Source: G963665085 sp963665085 (lineage in GTDB: Bacteria > Bacteroidota > Bacteroidia > Bacteroidales > JAAAOM01). Taken from it: 64,000 bases of DNA. Location: the NCBI GenBank assembly GCA_963665085.2, contig CAXXXS010000001.1, positions 1,674,001 through 1,738,000 on the forward strand, written 5' to 3'. The notes under the pieces are model-generated. The model was not told the DNA's origin, searched no databases, and saw nothing but the letters and a program-made list of their open reading frames with translations. The position numbers were made by a program, and so were the translations under genes. Positions within the stretch are counted from its first letter, which is position 1. Every line of letters begins with the position of its first letter. This document shows positions 26,392-35,163 of the stretch, piece after piece.

Positions 26392-28248
26392 ATGAATGCA
26401 GGTTTCACCGTAATTGATTACGTAATTTTCATTGTTTATGCCATCCTTATTGTAGGATTGGGTTTATTCTTATCCAGGGGGAAAGAAGGTAAAGAAGAAG
26501 ATTCAAAAGATTATTTCTTAGCTGGGGGTACTTTAACCTGGTGGGCAATTGGAGCTTCTTTAATTGCTGCAAATATTTCTGCCGAGCATTTTATCGGAAT
26601 GTCTGGTTCCGGTTTTAGAGTGGGTCTTGGAATTGCTGCTTATGAATGGATTGGTGCTATTACTCTTATATTGGTAGCCAAGTTTTTATTGCCTTTGATG
26701 ATTGAAAAGAAAATTTTTACAATGCCTCAGTTAGCTAAAGAACGCTATGGACAAGGTGTTAGTTTCTTTTTCTCATTTTTCTGGTTATTGGTTTATGTTT
26801 TTGTAAACTTAACTTCTGTTGCCTGGCTTGGAGCAATTGCGATGGAGCAAATTCTGGGTATACCAAAAGTTTACGGTGTACTTGGATTGTTGGTGTTTGC
26901 AGGTGTTTATTCAATATATGGAGGATTAAAAGCTGTTGCCTGGACAGATGTTCTTCAGGTAGTATTTCTTGTAGGTGGCGGTTTAATAACAGCATTTTTT
27001 GCATTGGCTGCGGTATCTGCTAATGGAAATGCATTTGAAGGATTTTCAATTGTTTTAAACAAAGTAAGAGAAATTCCTGGCGATATGCACTTCAATATGA
27101 TTATTGATAAGAATCTTGACAGCACTTTATTTAAAGATTTACCAGGAGTAGCAGTAATTTTTGGTGCTATGTGGTTAACAAACCTTGGTTATTGGGGATT
27201 TAACCAATATATTATTCAAAAAGGATTAGCTGCTAAGAACTTAAAAGAAGCAAAAAGAGGTTTAATTTTTGCCGGATTTTTAAAAATTCTTATTCCAATA
27301 ATTGTAATTGTTCCTGGTATCACAGCTTATGTTTTGTTTAATCACCCAGATTTACAACAAAACTTAGAAGGACTTCAAGGAACTATTCAAGTAGCAGATG
27401 AGGCTTATCCATGGTTATTAAGAAATTTTGCTCCTGTAGGAATCAGAGGTCTTGCTTTTGCTGCATTGGTTGCCGCGGTTGTTTCTTCACTTGCATCCAT
27501 GTTGAACTCTACTTCAACAATTTTCACATTAGATATTTATAAAGAATTGATTAATAAAGAGGCAAGTGAAAAACAACTTGTTCGTGTAGGTAGGATTACT
27601 GCATTTGTTTCTCTTGTTATTGCCATGATTGCTGCAAAACCTCTTCTTGGAGGATTGGATCAGGCATTCCAGTACATCCAGGAATATACCGGATTTATTT
27701 ATCCGGGCGTTGTTGTTGTATTTGGTATGGGACTTCTTTGGAAACGGGCAACAAACAGAGCCGCTTTATGGACTACAATTCTAACTTTACCTGTGGGTAT
27801 AGCGATGAAGATAATGTTACCTGATTTACCATTTATTATCAGAATGGGATATGTATGTATGGTATTAATTTCATTTGCGGTTATTGTTACACTAACTGAT
27901 AAACATCATGTTACAACTGAGTTACCAGCAGAATCTGAAAGAGCTAATATGCGTCGTGCAGGATTTATTTTTGCCTTACTTGCAGTTATTAGTTTAATAG
28001 CAGGATTTATTTGGGGAACAAATATTCTAGGTGTTGGACTTACTCATTTAGGATTCCATTCTTTATTTATGTTGGCTTTCTTGTTAGCATTTGTATCATT
28101 AATGATGTATACAAATTCTTCTTCAACTCAAAAAGATGCAAAAGCATATGAGTTTGAACCAACAATCTTTAAAACAGATAAAACATTCCTATTCGGAGCA
28201 ATGGGTATTGTTGTTATCATTGTTTCGTTATATGCATACTTCTGGTAA
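26392..28248 (+). CDS. Sodium/solute symporter (SSS family), probable L-arabinose transporter
   Basis: 618 aa with about 14 predicted membrane helices spread over the whole length. SSS signatures: DYFLAGGTLTWWAIGASLIA near the N-terminus, AANISAEHFIGMSGSGF and WLGAIAMEQILGIPKVYGVL. It resembles SglT-type sugar symporters. Its place between araA and the GH97 gene argues for uptake of L-arabinose with sodium across the inner membrane. Substrate is inferred from context only. Confidence 0.9.
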   Translation: MNAGFTVIDYVIFIVYAILIVGLGLFLSRGKEGKEEDSKDYFLAGGTLTWWAIGASLIAANISAEHFIGMSGSGFRVGLGIAAYEWIGAITLILVAKFLLPLMIEKKIFTMPQLAKERYGQGVSFFFSFFWLLVYVFVNLTSVAWLGAIAMEQILGIPKVYGVLGLLVFAGVYSIYGGLKAVAWTDVLQVVFLVGGGLITAFFALAAVSANGNAFEGFSIVLNKVREIPGDMHFNMIIDKNLDSTLFKDLPGVAVIFGAMWLTNLGYWGFNQYIIQKGLAAKNLKEAKRGLIFAGFLKILIPIIVIVPGITAYVLFNHPDLQQNLEGLQGTIQVADEAYPWLLRNFAPVGIRGLAFAALVAAVVSSLASMLNSTSTIFTLDIYKELINKEASEKQLVRVGRITAFVSLVIAMIAAKPLLGGLDQAFQYIQEYTGFIYPGVVVVFGMGLLWKRATNRAALWTTILTLPVGIAMKIMLPDLPFIIRMGYVCMVLISFAVIVTLTDKHHVTTELPAESERANMRRAGFIFALLAVISLIAGFIWGTNILGVGLTHLGFHSLFMLAFLLAFVSLMMYTNSSSTQKDAKAYEFEPTIFKTDKTFLFGAMGIVVIIVSLYAYFW

Positions 28249-28292
28249 AATATCAGAAGTATTTATAGAAGTTTATTTTGAAAGAATTATAA

Positions 28293-28312
28293 CCCCGGGC
28301 TTTGACCCGGGG
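28293..28312. repeat. GC-rich hairpin between symporter and GH97 genes
   Basis: CCCCGGG, 6 bases (CTTTGA), CCCGGGG: a perfect 7-bp stem in otherwise AT-rich sequence. No T-run follows, so it is not a classical terminator. It could be a REP-like repeat or a partial attenuator or mRNA-stabilising hairpin in the operon. Confidence 0.6.
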
Positions 28313-28397
28313 GAATAAATACAATATAGTTATTGTGGCAGTTAATGCTTTAGTTTATAATCAGGTGTAGATCTAAGCACCTATAAAAAATGTAACT

Positions 28398-30347
28398 ATG
28401 AGATCTGTATTTATCATTTTTTTTCTATTTCTTATTTTATCAAAAAGTAATGCGCAGGAATACACGTTAACATCTCCTAATCAGAAGATTAATGTCGGAG
28501 TTAAGGTAAACGATGTATTTACTTACAGCGTTGAGTATAAAAACAGTTCTATTGTTTTACCTTCTGTTTTTCGGTTAGAGTTTAGCCAATCTCCTGCTTT
28601 GGGAAATGATTTATCAGTAAAAGAAGAAAAACGTACTACAATTGATGAAACCTGGGAACCTGTTCTTCGTCAGCATGCAAGTATCAGAAATTACTGTAAT
28701 GAGCTTTCACTTCTTCTTGAAGAAAAACGTTTTCCGGGAAGAACAATAGAGATTGTTTTCAGGGCTTATAATGATGGGATAGCTTTTCGGTATCGGTTTC
28801 CAGAGCAAAAAAGTATGCCGGAACTTACGTTAAAAGAGGAAAAAACAGCGATTACCTTTCCTGAAGATTATAATGTTTGGATGACAGATTATGGAGCATT
28901 CAATACACATCAGGAGAATTTGTTTTCGAAGAAAAAATTATCAGATATTGAACATACAACTGCAGTTGGATTACCTATGGTTATTGAAGCTAAAAAGGAT
29001 CTTTACCTGGCGTTAACAGAAGCAGGATTAACAAATTGGTCTGGTATGTATGTGGGTTTTGAAAAGATTTTACCTGATGGTAGTATCCAGTTATATCCTA
29101 AATTATCACCATTTAAAGGAGATCCTAAGCAAAGTGATAGGGTGAAAATTTCAACGCCACAGGAATCACCATGGAGAGTTATTATGATAGGTGAATCACC
29201 GGGTGATTTGATAGAATCAGAAATAGTAATGAACTTAAATGAGCCATTAGCTATCGATGATCCCTCCTGGATAAAACCCGGTAGATGTGCTTGGGATAAC
29301 TGGTGGAGCGGTGATGTAAAAATGAATACTGAAACGATTAAGAAATATATTGATTTGGCTTATGAGATGGGATTCGAATATCAGCTAATTGACTGGCATT
29401 GGTATGGAGATCCGTTTTCTGACGAATCAAAAAAACCACTAGATATCACGACTGTTAATCCTGATGTTGATATGCCGGAGGTTCTAAAATATGCCAAAGA
29501 AAAGAATGTAAAACTTTGGTTATGGTTATTATGGAATCATGCAGAAAGACAAATGGATGAAGCTTTTGCTTTATATGAATCCTGGGGTATTGCCGGAGTT
29601 AAGATAGATTTTATGGCATCCGATCATCAGGAAATGGTGCAGTGGTATCAAAAAACAATAAAAAAAGCAGCCGAACATCATCTAATGGTTAATTTCCATG
29701 GTGCTTATAAACCAACCGGGATACGAAGAACATATCCTAATTTAATGACCCGTGAAGGAGTAATGGGAAATGAACACAATGCCTGGTCAACTTTGATAAC
29801 GCCGGAGCATGATGTTACGCTTCCATTTACACGGATGTTGGTAGGTCCTATGGACTATACTCCTGGCGGATTTTTAAACAGGAACAAAGGTGAGTTTGTC
29901 GTTGGTCATCCTACTCAGGTTATGGGAACCCGTTGTCATGAACTTGCGAAACTGGTTGTTTACGATAGCCCGATAATTACAGTTTGTGATCATCCTGATA
30001 ATTATTATGGACAACAAGGATTGGAGGTTTTAAAAGAAGTATCAGCAGAGTGGGACGATACAAAAGTGTTGACTGGTGAAATCGGAGAATATATTGTTAT
30101 GGCCAGAAATATTGGAGAGAAATGGTTTATCGCTGCAATGACAAATAGCTTCGAGCGTGAAGTAAAAATCAATCTTGATTTTCTTGATAAAGGAAAATAT
30201 ACGTTGCGAGCATTTGAAGATTCTGAAGAAACAAAAAAAGACGCAACGAAATTGAATAGATCAGAGAAAACAGTTCAACAAACGGATGACCTTACGATCA
30301 CAATGAATCCGGGTGGAGGTTTTGTAGGGATAATAGATAAAAAGTGA
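28398..30347 (+). CDS. Glycoside hydrolase family 97 enzyme
   Basis: 649 aa with a signal peptide (FIIFFLFLILSKSNAQ). The N-terminal beta-sandwich (about 20-275) has AYNDGIAFRYRFP; the TIM barrel (about 285-550) has CAWDNWWSGDVKM, LIDWHWYGDP and GVKIDFMASDHQEMVQWY. The C-terminal sandwich ends PGGGFVGI. Asp404 in KIDF fits the nucleophile of retaining GH97 members, and Glu453 in TREGVMGNE is a conserved acid. Inverting (SusB-type) members lack that Asp. GH97 includes alpha-glucosidases, alpha-galactosidases and a beta-L-arabinopyranosidase. The arabinose operon favours release of L-arabinose from pyranosidic ends. Periplasmic. Confidence 0.9.
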   Translation: MRSVFIIFFLFLILSKSNAQEYTLTSPNQKINVGVKVNDVFTYSVEYKNSSIVLPSVFRLEFSQSPALGNDLSVKEEKRTTIDETWEPVLRQHASIRNYCNELSLLLEEKRFPGRTIEIVFRAYNDGIAFRYRFPEQKSMPELTLKEEKTAITFPEDYNVWMTDYGAFNTHQENLFSKKKLSDIEHTTAVGLPMVIEAKKDLYLALTEAGLTNWSGMYVGFEKILPDGSIQLYPKLSPFKGDPKQSDRVKISTPQESPWRVIMIGESPGDLIESEIVMNLNEPLAIDDPSWIKPGRCAWDNWWSGDVKMNTETIKKYIDLAYEMGFEYQLIDWHWYGDPFSDESKKPLDITTVNPDVDMPEVLKYAKEKNVKLWLWLLWNHAERQMDEAFALYESWGIAGVKIDFMASDHQEMVQWYQKTIKKAAEHHLMVNFHGAYKPTGIRRTYPNLMTREGVMGNEHNAWSTLITPEHDVTLPFTRMLVGPMDYTPGGFLNRNKGEFVVGHPTQVMGTRCHELAKLVVYDSPIITVCDHPDNYYGQQGLEVLKEVSAEWDDTKVLTGEIGEYIVMARNIGEKWFIAAMTNSFEREVKINLDFLDKGKYTLRAFEDSEETKKDATKLNRSEKTVQQTDDLTITMNPGGGFVGIIDKK

Positions 30348-30382
30348 TTATTGGGAGAAATGCAAATAATAAAAGTATTGTT

Positions 30383-31066
30383 ATGCTAGAAGAATTGAAA
30401 AAAAAAGTTTTTCAAGCCAATTTAGATTTGGTTAATCATGGCTTGGTAATTTTTACATGGGGAAATGTAAGTGGGATAGACAGAGAAAAAGGAATAGTTG
30501 TAATAAAACCAAGTGGAGTTTCATATGAGAAGATGACTGCTGATGATATGGTTTTGGTCGATCTTGATGGCAAAGTTTTGGAAGGAAATTTAAAACCTTC
30601 TTCTGATACAGCTACGCATGTTATTTTATATAAAAATTTTCCAAATATTGGAGGTGTAGTTCATACCCATTCAGAATGGGCTACAAGCTGGGCTCAGTCA
30701 GGAAGATCTGTTCCTGCTCACGGTACAACTCATGCAGATTATTTTTATGGTGATATCCCATGTACCCGAAAACTTAGTGAAGTAGAAATAAAAGAAAATT
30801 ATGAGGTAGAAACGGGAAATGTTATTGTAGAAACATTTAAATCCTTGGATCCTGATGCAATCCCAGGAGTTTTGGTAAATGATCATGGTCCATTTTCATG
30901 GGGGAAAGATCCCGATAATGCCGTTCATAATGCCGTTGTGATGGAACAAGTCTCAAAAATGGCATTCAGGACAGAAATGATTGGAGACAAAGCTCCGGTT
31001 GATAAATACCTGCTTGATAAACACTATTTAAGAAAACACGGAAAAGACGCTTATTACGGACAATAA
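30383..31066 (+). CDS. araD: L-ribulose-5-phosphate 4-epimerase
   Basis: 227 aa from the ATG at 30383 (MLEELKKKVFQANLDLVNHG). A frame from a GTG at 30344 overlaps the GH97 stop, but the family start is the inner ATG. Class II aldolase fold: GLVIFTWGNVSGIDRE, KPSGVSYEKMTADDMVLVDL, zinc ligands His-x-His in VVHTHSEWATSWAQSG and a further His in VNDHGPFSWGKD. Length matches E. coli AraD. It converts L-ribulose 5-phosphate to D-xylulose 5-phosphate. Confidence 0.97.
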   Translation: MLEELKKKVFQANLDLVNHGLVIFTWGNVSGIDREKGIVVIKPSGVSYEKMTADDMVLVDLDGKVLEGNLKPSSDTATHVILYKNFPNIGGVVHTHSEWATSWAQSGRSVPAHGTTHADYFYGDIPCTRKLSEVEIKENYEVETGNVIVETFKSLDPDAIPGVLVNDHGPFSWGKDPDNAVHNAVVMEQVSKMAFRTEMIGDKAPVDKYLLDKHYLRKHGKDAYYGQ

Positions 31067-31077
31067 AACTTAAATAA

Positions 31078-32745
31078 ATGAAAAAATATACGATAGGACT
31101 AGATTATGGCTCAGATTCAGTTCGTGCAGTAATCATAGATACATCAAACGGAAATGAATTAGCAAGTTCAGTTTTTTATTATCCCCGATGGAAAGAAGGG
31201 AAATATTGCGATCCGGCAAAGAATCAATTTCGTCAACATCCTTTGGATTACCTGGAAGGATTGGAAAAAACAATAAAAGATATTTTAACCGAAGCAGGTA
31301 GCGAAGCTGCACAAAATGTTGTAGCTATCTCTGTTGATACAACAGGTTCCACTCCTGTGGCAGTAAATAAAGAAGGTACTCCATTAGCCCTTACTCCTGA
31401 ATATGCCGAGAATCCGAATGGTATGTTTGTTCTTTGGAAAGATCATACAGCCGTAAATGAGGCGAAAGAAATTAATGAATTAGCTCGTAGCTGGGGTGGC
31501 GTAGATTACACAAAATATGAAGGTGGCGTTTATTCTTCAGAATGGTTTTGGGCAAAATTACTGCATGTTATCAGGGAAGATGAGGCTGTTAGAAAAGATG
31601 CTTTCTCGTGGGTAGAGCATTGCGACTGGATTCCTGCGGTTCTTACTGATGAGACAGATCCGGTAAAAATGAAAAGAAGCCGTTGTGCTGCAGGTCATAA
31701 AGCGATGTGGCATCCGGACTGGGAAGGCCTGCCATCAGAAGAATTTTTAACCAAGCTGGATCCACTTTTAGAAGGATTACGGGATAGATTGTTTAAAGAT
31801 ACCTATACCTCTGATGTTAAAATTGGAAACCTGACAAAAGAATGGGCAACGAGATTAGGTTTACCCGAATCAGTAGTAGTAGGGGTTGGAGCTTTTGATG
31901 CCCATCTGGGTGCTGTTGGTGGCGAGATTAAACCTTACTACCTAAGTAAAGTAATGGGAACATCAACATGCGATATGTTAATTGCTCCTGAAAACGAAGT
32001 AGGTAAAAATCTTGTAAAAGGTATATGTGGCCAGGTTGATGGATCAATTACTCCAGGTTTGGTTGGGCTTGAAGCAGGACAATCAGCATTTGGTGATATT
32101 TATGCCTGGTTTAAAAAAGTTTTGATGTGGCCTACACAACAGATTCTTGCAGAAAGCAGTATTGTTGATGAAGCAACCAAAGAAAAGTTAATTGAAGAAA
32201 TAGCAGATAAGATGATTCCTGTTTTATCAAAACAGGCAGCTAATATTCCGTTGGAAGAAACCGGAATTATTGCTCTCGACTGGATGAATGGTCGTCGAAC
32301 TCCTGATGCAAACCAAAACTTAAAAGGTGCTATTATGGGACTCACATTAGGTTCTGATGCACCTCGTATCTTCAAAGCATTGGTGGAAGCAACTGCTTTT
32401 GGATCTAAAAAGATTGTTGACAGGTTTATTGATGAAGGTATTCGTATTGATGGCGTTATTGCATTGGGAGGTGTAGCCAAAAAATCAACATTTGTTATGC
32501 AGATTGTTGCTGATGTGCTTAACATGCCTATTCTTGTAGCATCCTCAGAGCAAACATGCGCACTGGGTTCTGCTATGGCAGCCAGTGTGGTAGGTGGTGT
32601 TTATGATAATTTTGAAGATGCACAAAAAGCAATGGGTAGTGGTTTCGAAAAAGAATACAAACCCATCCCTGAAAATGCTGAGAAATACAAAAAGCTTTAC
32701 GAAGAATATTCTAAGTTTGGAGCTTTTGTAGAAAATAACTTATAG
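31078..32745 (+). CDS. araB: Ribulokinase
   Basis: 555 aa. FGGY-family carbohydrate kinase: N-terminal phosphate motif GLDYGSDSVRAVIID, VVAISVDTTGSTPVAVN, RRTPDANQNLKGAIMGLTLG and the C-terminal ATP-binding LGGVAKKSTFVMQIVADVLN. It phosphorylates L-ribulose with ATP. The start is 11 bp after the araD stop, and it is the last gene of the arabinose operon; a long palindromic repeat follows. Confidence 0.97.
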   Translation: MKKYTIGLDYGSDSVRAVIIDTSNGNELASSVFYYPRWKEGKYCDPAKNQFRQHPLDYLEGLEKTIKDILTEAGSEAAQNVVAISVDTTGSTPVAVNKEGTPLALTPEYAENPNGMFVLWKDHTAVNEAKEINELARSWGGVDYTKYEGGVYSSEWFWAKLLHVIREDEAVRKDAFSWVEHCDWIPAVLTDETDPVKMKRSRCAAGHKAMWHPDWEGLPSEEFLTKLDPLLEGLRDRLFKDTYTSDVKIGNLTKEWATRLGLPESVVVGVGAFDAHLGAVGGEIKPYYLSKVMGTSTCDMLIAPENEVGKNLVKGICGQVDGSITPGLVGLEAGQSAFGDIYAWFKKVLMWPTQQILAESSIVDEATKEKLIEEIADKMIPVLSKQAANIPLEETGIIALDWMNGRRTPDANQNLKGAIMGLTLGSDAPRIFKALVEATAFGSKKIVDRFIDEGIRIDGVIALGGVAKKSTFVMQIVADVLNMPILVASSEQTCALGSAMAASVVGGVYDNFEDAQKAMGSGFEKEYKPIPENAEKYKKLYEEYSKFGAFVENNL

Positions 32746-32754
32746 AAAAATCTT

Positions 32755-32821
32755 CTTTGCGTCTCTTTGTGTGTTTTGCGGTTTAAGATCTTAACCACGA
32801 AGAGCACAAAGGGACGCAAAG
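32755..32821. repeat. Palindromic intergenic repeat (REP-like), copy 1
   Basis: A 67-bp near-perfect palindrome. The outer arms CTTTGCGTCTCTTTGTG and CACAAAGGGACGCAAAG differ at one pair. The centre, GGTTTAAGATCTTAACC, is also nearly palindromic. It lies just after araB and may end the operon transcript by forming a long hairpin. A related copy is at 33347. Confidence 0.85.
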
Positions 32822-32845
32822 TTTATTCTTAAAATAAATTAAACC

Positions 32846-33316
32846 ATGTCAAAAACATTCTTTTCTTCTTCTGTTTTATTTGTAAAAGATATTGAAACTT
32901 CCCAAAAATTCTACAAAGACTTAATGGGACTTGAGATAAAAGATGATTTCGGAGCTTGTAAAATATTTTCCTGTGGATTAGCTCTTTGGGCTGTAAACGA
33001 CGATCACCTTATTAACCAAAAATGGAAAAGAGAGAAACAGAACGGGAACCTCGAAATCTGTTTTGAAACCGAAGATTTTGATGCTATCTACAAAACCATA
33101 AAAGATCTTGATATACCTGTTTTACATGATTTCCATGTAGAATCCTGGGGACAAAAAACCATTCGAGTATTTGATCCGGATAATAACCTTGTAGAAATTG
33201 GCGAATCCATTCCAACCTTTATTAAACGAATGTATAAGGAGGGGATGAGTGTTGAGGCTATTGCAGAGAAGAGTTCGGTGCCGAAGGAGCAGGTTGAAAA
33301 TATATTAAATAGCTAG
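32846..33316 (+). CDS. VOC-family (glyoxalase/bleomycin resistance-like) protein
   Basis: 156 aa. One vicinal-oxygen-chelate domain at 1-125: SSVLFVKDIETSQKFYKDLM, then LEICFETEDFDAIYK and RVFDPDNNLVEIGES with the C-terminal metal-ligand Glu. The last 30 residues (EGMSVEAIAEKSSVPKEQVE) look like a small helix-turn-helix or swapped tail. The likely substrate is unknown. It is placed between two REP-like palindromes as a single-gene unit. Confidence 0.85.
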   Translation: MSKTFFSSSVLFVKDIETSQKFYKDLMGLEIKDDFGACKIFSCGLALWAVNDDHLINQKWKREKQNGNLEICFETEDFDAIYKTIKDLDIPVLHDFHVESWGQKTIRVFDPDNNLVEIGESIPTFIKRMYKEGMSVEAIAEKSSVPKEQVENILNS

Positions 33317-33346
33317 TGCGATATAAACATCAAAAAAAGAAATTTT

Positions 33347-33414
33347 CTTTGCGATTCTTTGTGCCCTTTGCGGTTTAAGATTTTTAACCACGAAGGGCAC
33401 AAAGGGAGACGAAG
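33347..33414. repeat. Palindromic intergenic repeat (REP-like), copy 2
   Basis: 68-bp palindrome with arms CTTTGCGATTCTTTGTGCCC and GGGCACAAAGGGAGACGAAG and a centre GGTTTAAGATTTTTAACC. It is related to 32755-32821 but more diverged. The two repeats bracket the VOC gene. Confidence 0.85.
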
Positions 33415-33524
33415 TTGATGGTAATAATAGAGATCCTAAAAATAAAACCATATTGGTTTCTATTTGATAGGACAGATGTTTCCCTAAGATCTGTTTATGC
33501 TGAATATTCCTATAATTAGAATAA

Positions 33525-34088
33525 TTAATTTTTCAGCTCATTCTTAAGCATATCATGAAGTGCTTCTTCTCTCAGGTTTTTAGCAATAATAACGCCATCC
33601 CCATCAATTAAGAAGTTTGAAGGAATTCCTGAGATATCATAAATCTCAGCTGCTTTTGAGCTCCATCCTTTCAAATCGCTCACCTGGCTTTCCCAGATTA
33701 AGCCATCTTTTTCAACAGCCTGAAGCCACAGTTCTTTATTATTATCAAAAGAAACTCCATAAACTGTAAAACCATCTCCATTAATAAATTCAGAATCTTT
33801 GTAAGTGTTATATGCTTTTACAACATTTGGATTTTCTCTTCTACAGGGAGGGCACCAGCTTGCCCAAAAATCAATAAGGACCATTTTACCCCTTAAGGAC
33901 GATAAAGCTATTGGAGTTCCATCTGCTGTATTAAACTCAAGTTCTGGTGCTTGATCGCCAATATCCAGCCCAACTTTAACCTCAATAGATTTTTCTGTTT
34001 TGGGTTCAGAATTATCAATCTTTGCATTTTTACTACCACAGCTAACCAAGAATAGAATGATCAGTAAAGTAATTCCAGTAATTCTCAT
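33525..34088 (-). CDS. TlpA-like thioredoxin-fold lipoprotein
   Basis: 187 aa. Lipobox LVSCGS (Cys at about 17) after a hydrophobic signal. The thioredoxin-like domain covers about 45-187: GDQAPELEFNTADG, active site DFWASWCPPCRREN and the cis-Pro loop GIPSNFLID. The intact CPPC supports a thiol-disulfide reductase role at the outer or inner membrane face. It lies 18 bp downstream of the SRPBCC gene and may be co-transcribed with it and pyrE. It contrasts with the CxxC-less proteins at 51174-53522. Confidence 0.92.
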   Translation of the reverse strand: MRITGITLLIILFLVSCGSKNAKIDNSEPKTEKSIEVKVGLDIGDQAPELEFNTADGTPIALSSLRGKMVLIDFWASWCPPCRRENPNVVKAYNTYKDSEFINGDGFTVYGVSFDNNKELWLQAVEKDGLIWESQVSDLKGWSSKAAEIYDISGIPSNFLIDGDGVIIAKNLREEALHDMLKNELKN

Positions 34089-34106
34089 ATCTTATCTTTT
34101 TATTTC

Positions 34107-34517
34107 TTAAACATTATTAAAAGGAAAAGTTTCAATTTGATCAACAAGTTTATCAACAAATTCCTTTAATGGCTTCTTAACTACAGCCTTCATCATCATA
34201 TTCACTTCAGGCTGAATTGTTATTTTAATCCTTGTATCGTTTTCTGCAACTTGCTTTAACTGAATCCAAAGAAAAAAACTCATAGGAGTTGTTTCATCAT
34301 TAGCAATTTTTATCAGTTTATTGGGTTCTTTCTCAATAATCTTTAAGCCAGCTTTTCCAATGCCGGAAACAGCAAAGCTGCAGGTTTCTTCTGTTGATTC
34401 AAAATCTGAAACTTTATCGGCTGGTATAAAATTCTTGAAATTGTTAAAGTTCGATATAAACCGATATATTTTTTCGTCGTTATTTAGAATCTTTCCTATT
34501 CGGCTTTCAATCTTCAT
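34107..34517 (-). CDS. SRPBCC-family (START/Bet v1-like) protein
   Basis: 136 aa, one domain. MKIESRIGKILNNDEKIYRF is followed by NFIPADKVSDFES, SFFLWIQLKQ and RIKITIQPEVNMMMKAVV, a pattern of orphan SRPBCC proteins found next to pyrE in Bacteroidia. These bind hydrophobic ligands; the ligand here is unknown. It begins 6 bp after the pyrE stop, so they share an operon. Confidence 0.85.
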   Translation of the reverse strand: MKIESRIGKILNNDEKIYRFISNFNNFKNFIPADKVSDFESTEETCSFAVSGIGKAGLKIIEKEPNKLIKIANDETTPMSFFLWIQLKQVAENDTRIKITIQPEVNMMMKAVVKKPLKEFVDKLVDQIETFPFNNV

Positions 34518-34523
34518 CTTATT

Positions 34524-35156
34524 TTATTTTCCCCAGGTTTCAGGAGACTTTCTCCATTCTTTAAGAAGCTCCATTTTATCTGCATCAATTGTTTTTGTTT
34601 CCAGACCAAGTTCCAGCAAAGCATTGTAATTACTTAACGTTAACAACTTACATCCAGTTTCTTTAAAGTTTTCTTCAGCAACAGGGAATCCATACGTAAA
34701 AATAGCAACCATCCCTAGTACTTCAGCCCCTGCATTTCTTAATGCATCAACTGCATTTAGACTACTTTTTCCTGTCGATACCAAGTCCTCAATTACAACA
34801 ACCTTATCGCCTTTAGAAAAAACTCCTTCAATCATATTTTCCATGCCATGCCCTTTTGCTTTGGAACGGACATAAATAAATGGCAGATCCATCTCGTCAG
34901 CAATTAATGCGCCCTGAGCAATAGCCCCTGTTGCAACTCCAGCTATTGTTTTGCACTCTGGAAAATTAGCTTTAATAACTTCAACAAACGCATTTTTAAT
35001 TTTTGTTCTTATCTCAGGAAAAGAAAGCGTTTTTCTGTTATCACAATATATTGGTGATTTCCATCCAGAAGCCCATGTAAAAGGGCTTGTTGGTTCTAAC
35101 TTTATTGCTTTACTTTGCAATAAATAAGAAGCTATTTCTTTTTCAAAATTTTTCAT
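34524..35156 (-). CDS. pyrE: Orotate phosphoribosyltransferase
   Basis: 210 aa from the ATG at 35156 (MKNFEKEIASYLLQ). A frame open to 35318 would add 54 residues antisense to the NUDIX gene and is rejected. Motifs: FTWASGWKSPIYCDNR, AGVATGAIAQGALIA and the PRPP-binding loop VVVIEDLVSTGKSSLNA. It makes orotidine 5-phosphate from orotate and PRPP. Its start codon overlaps that of the divergent reading frame by two bases. A TACATTTG box (35168-35161) close to the ATG may give a nearly leaderless transcript. Confidence 0.96.
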   Translation of the reverse strand: MKNFEKEIASYLLQSKAIKLEPTSPFTWASGWKSPIYCDNRKTLSFPEIRTKIKNAFVEVIKANFPECKTIAGVATGAIAQGALIADEMDLPFIYVRSKAKGHGMENMIEGVFSKGDKVVVIEDLVSTGKSSLNAVDALRNAGAEVLGMVAIFTYGFPVAEENFKETGCKLLTLSNYNALLELGLETKTIDADKMELLKEWRKSPETWGK

Positions 35157-35163
35157 GGCGCAA

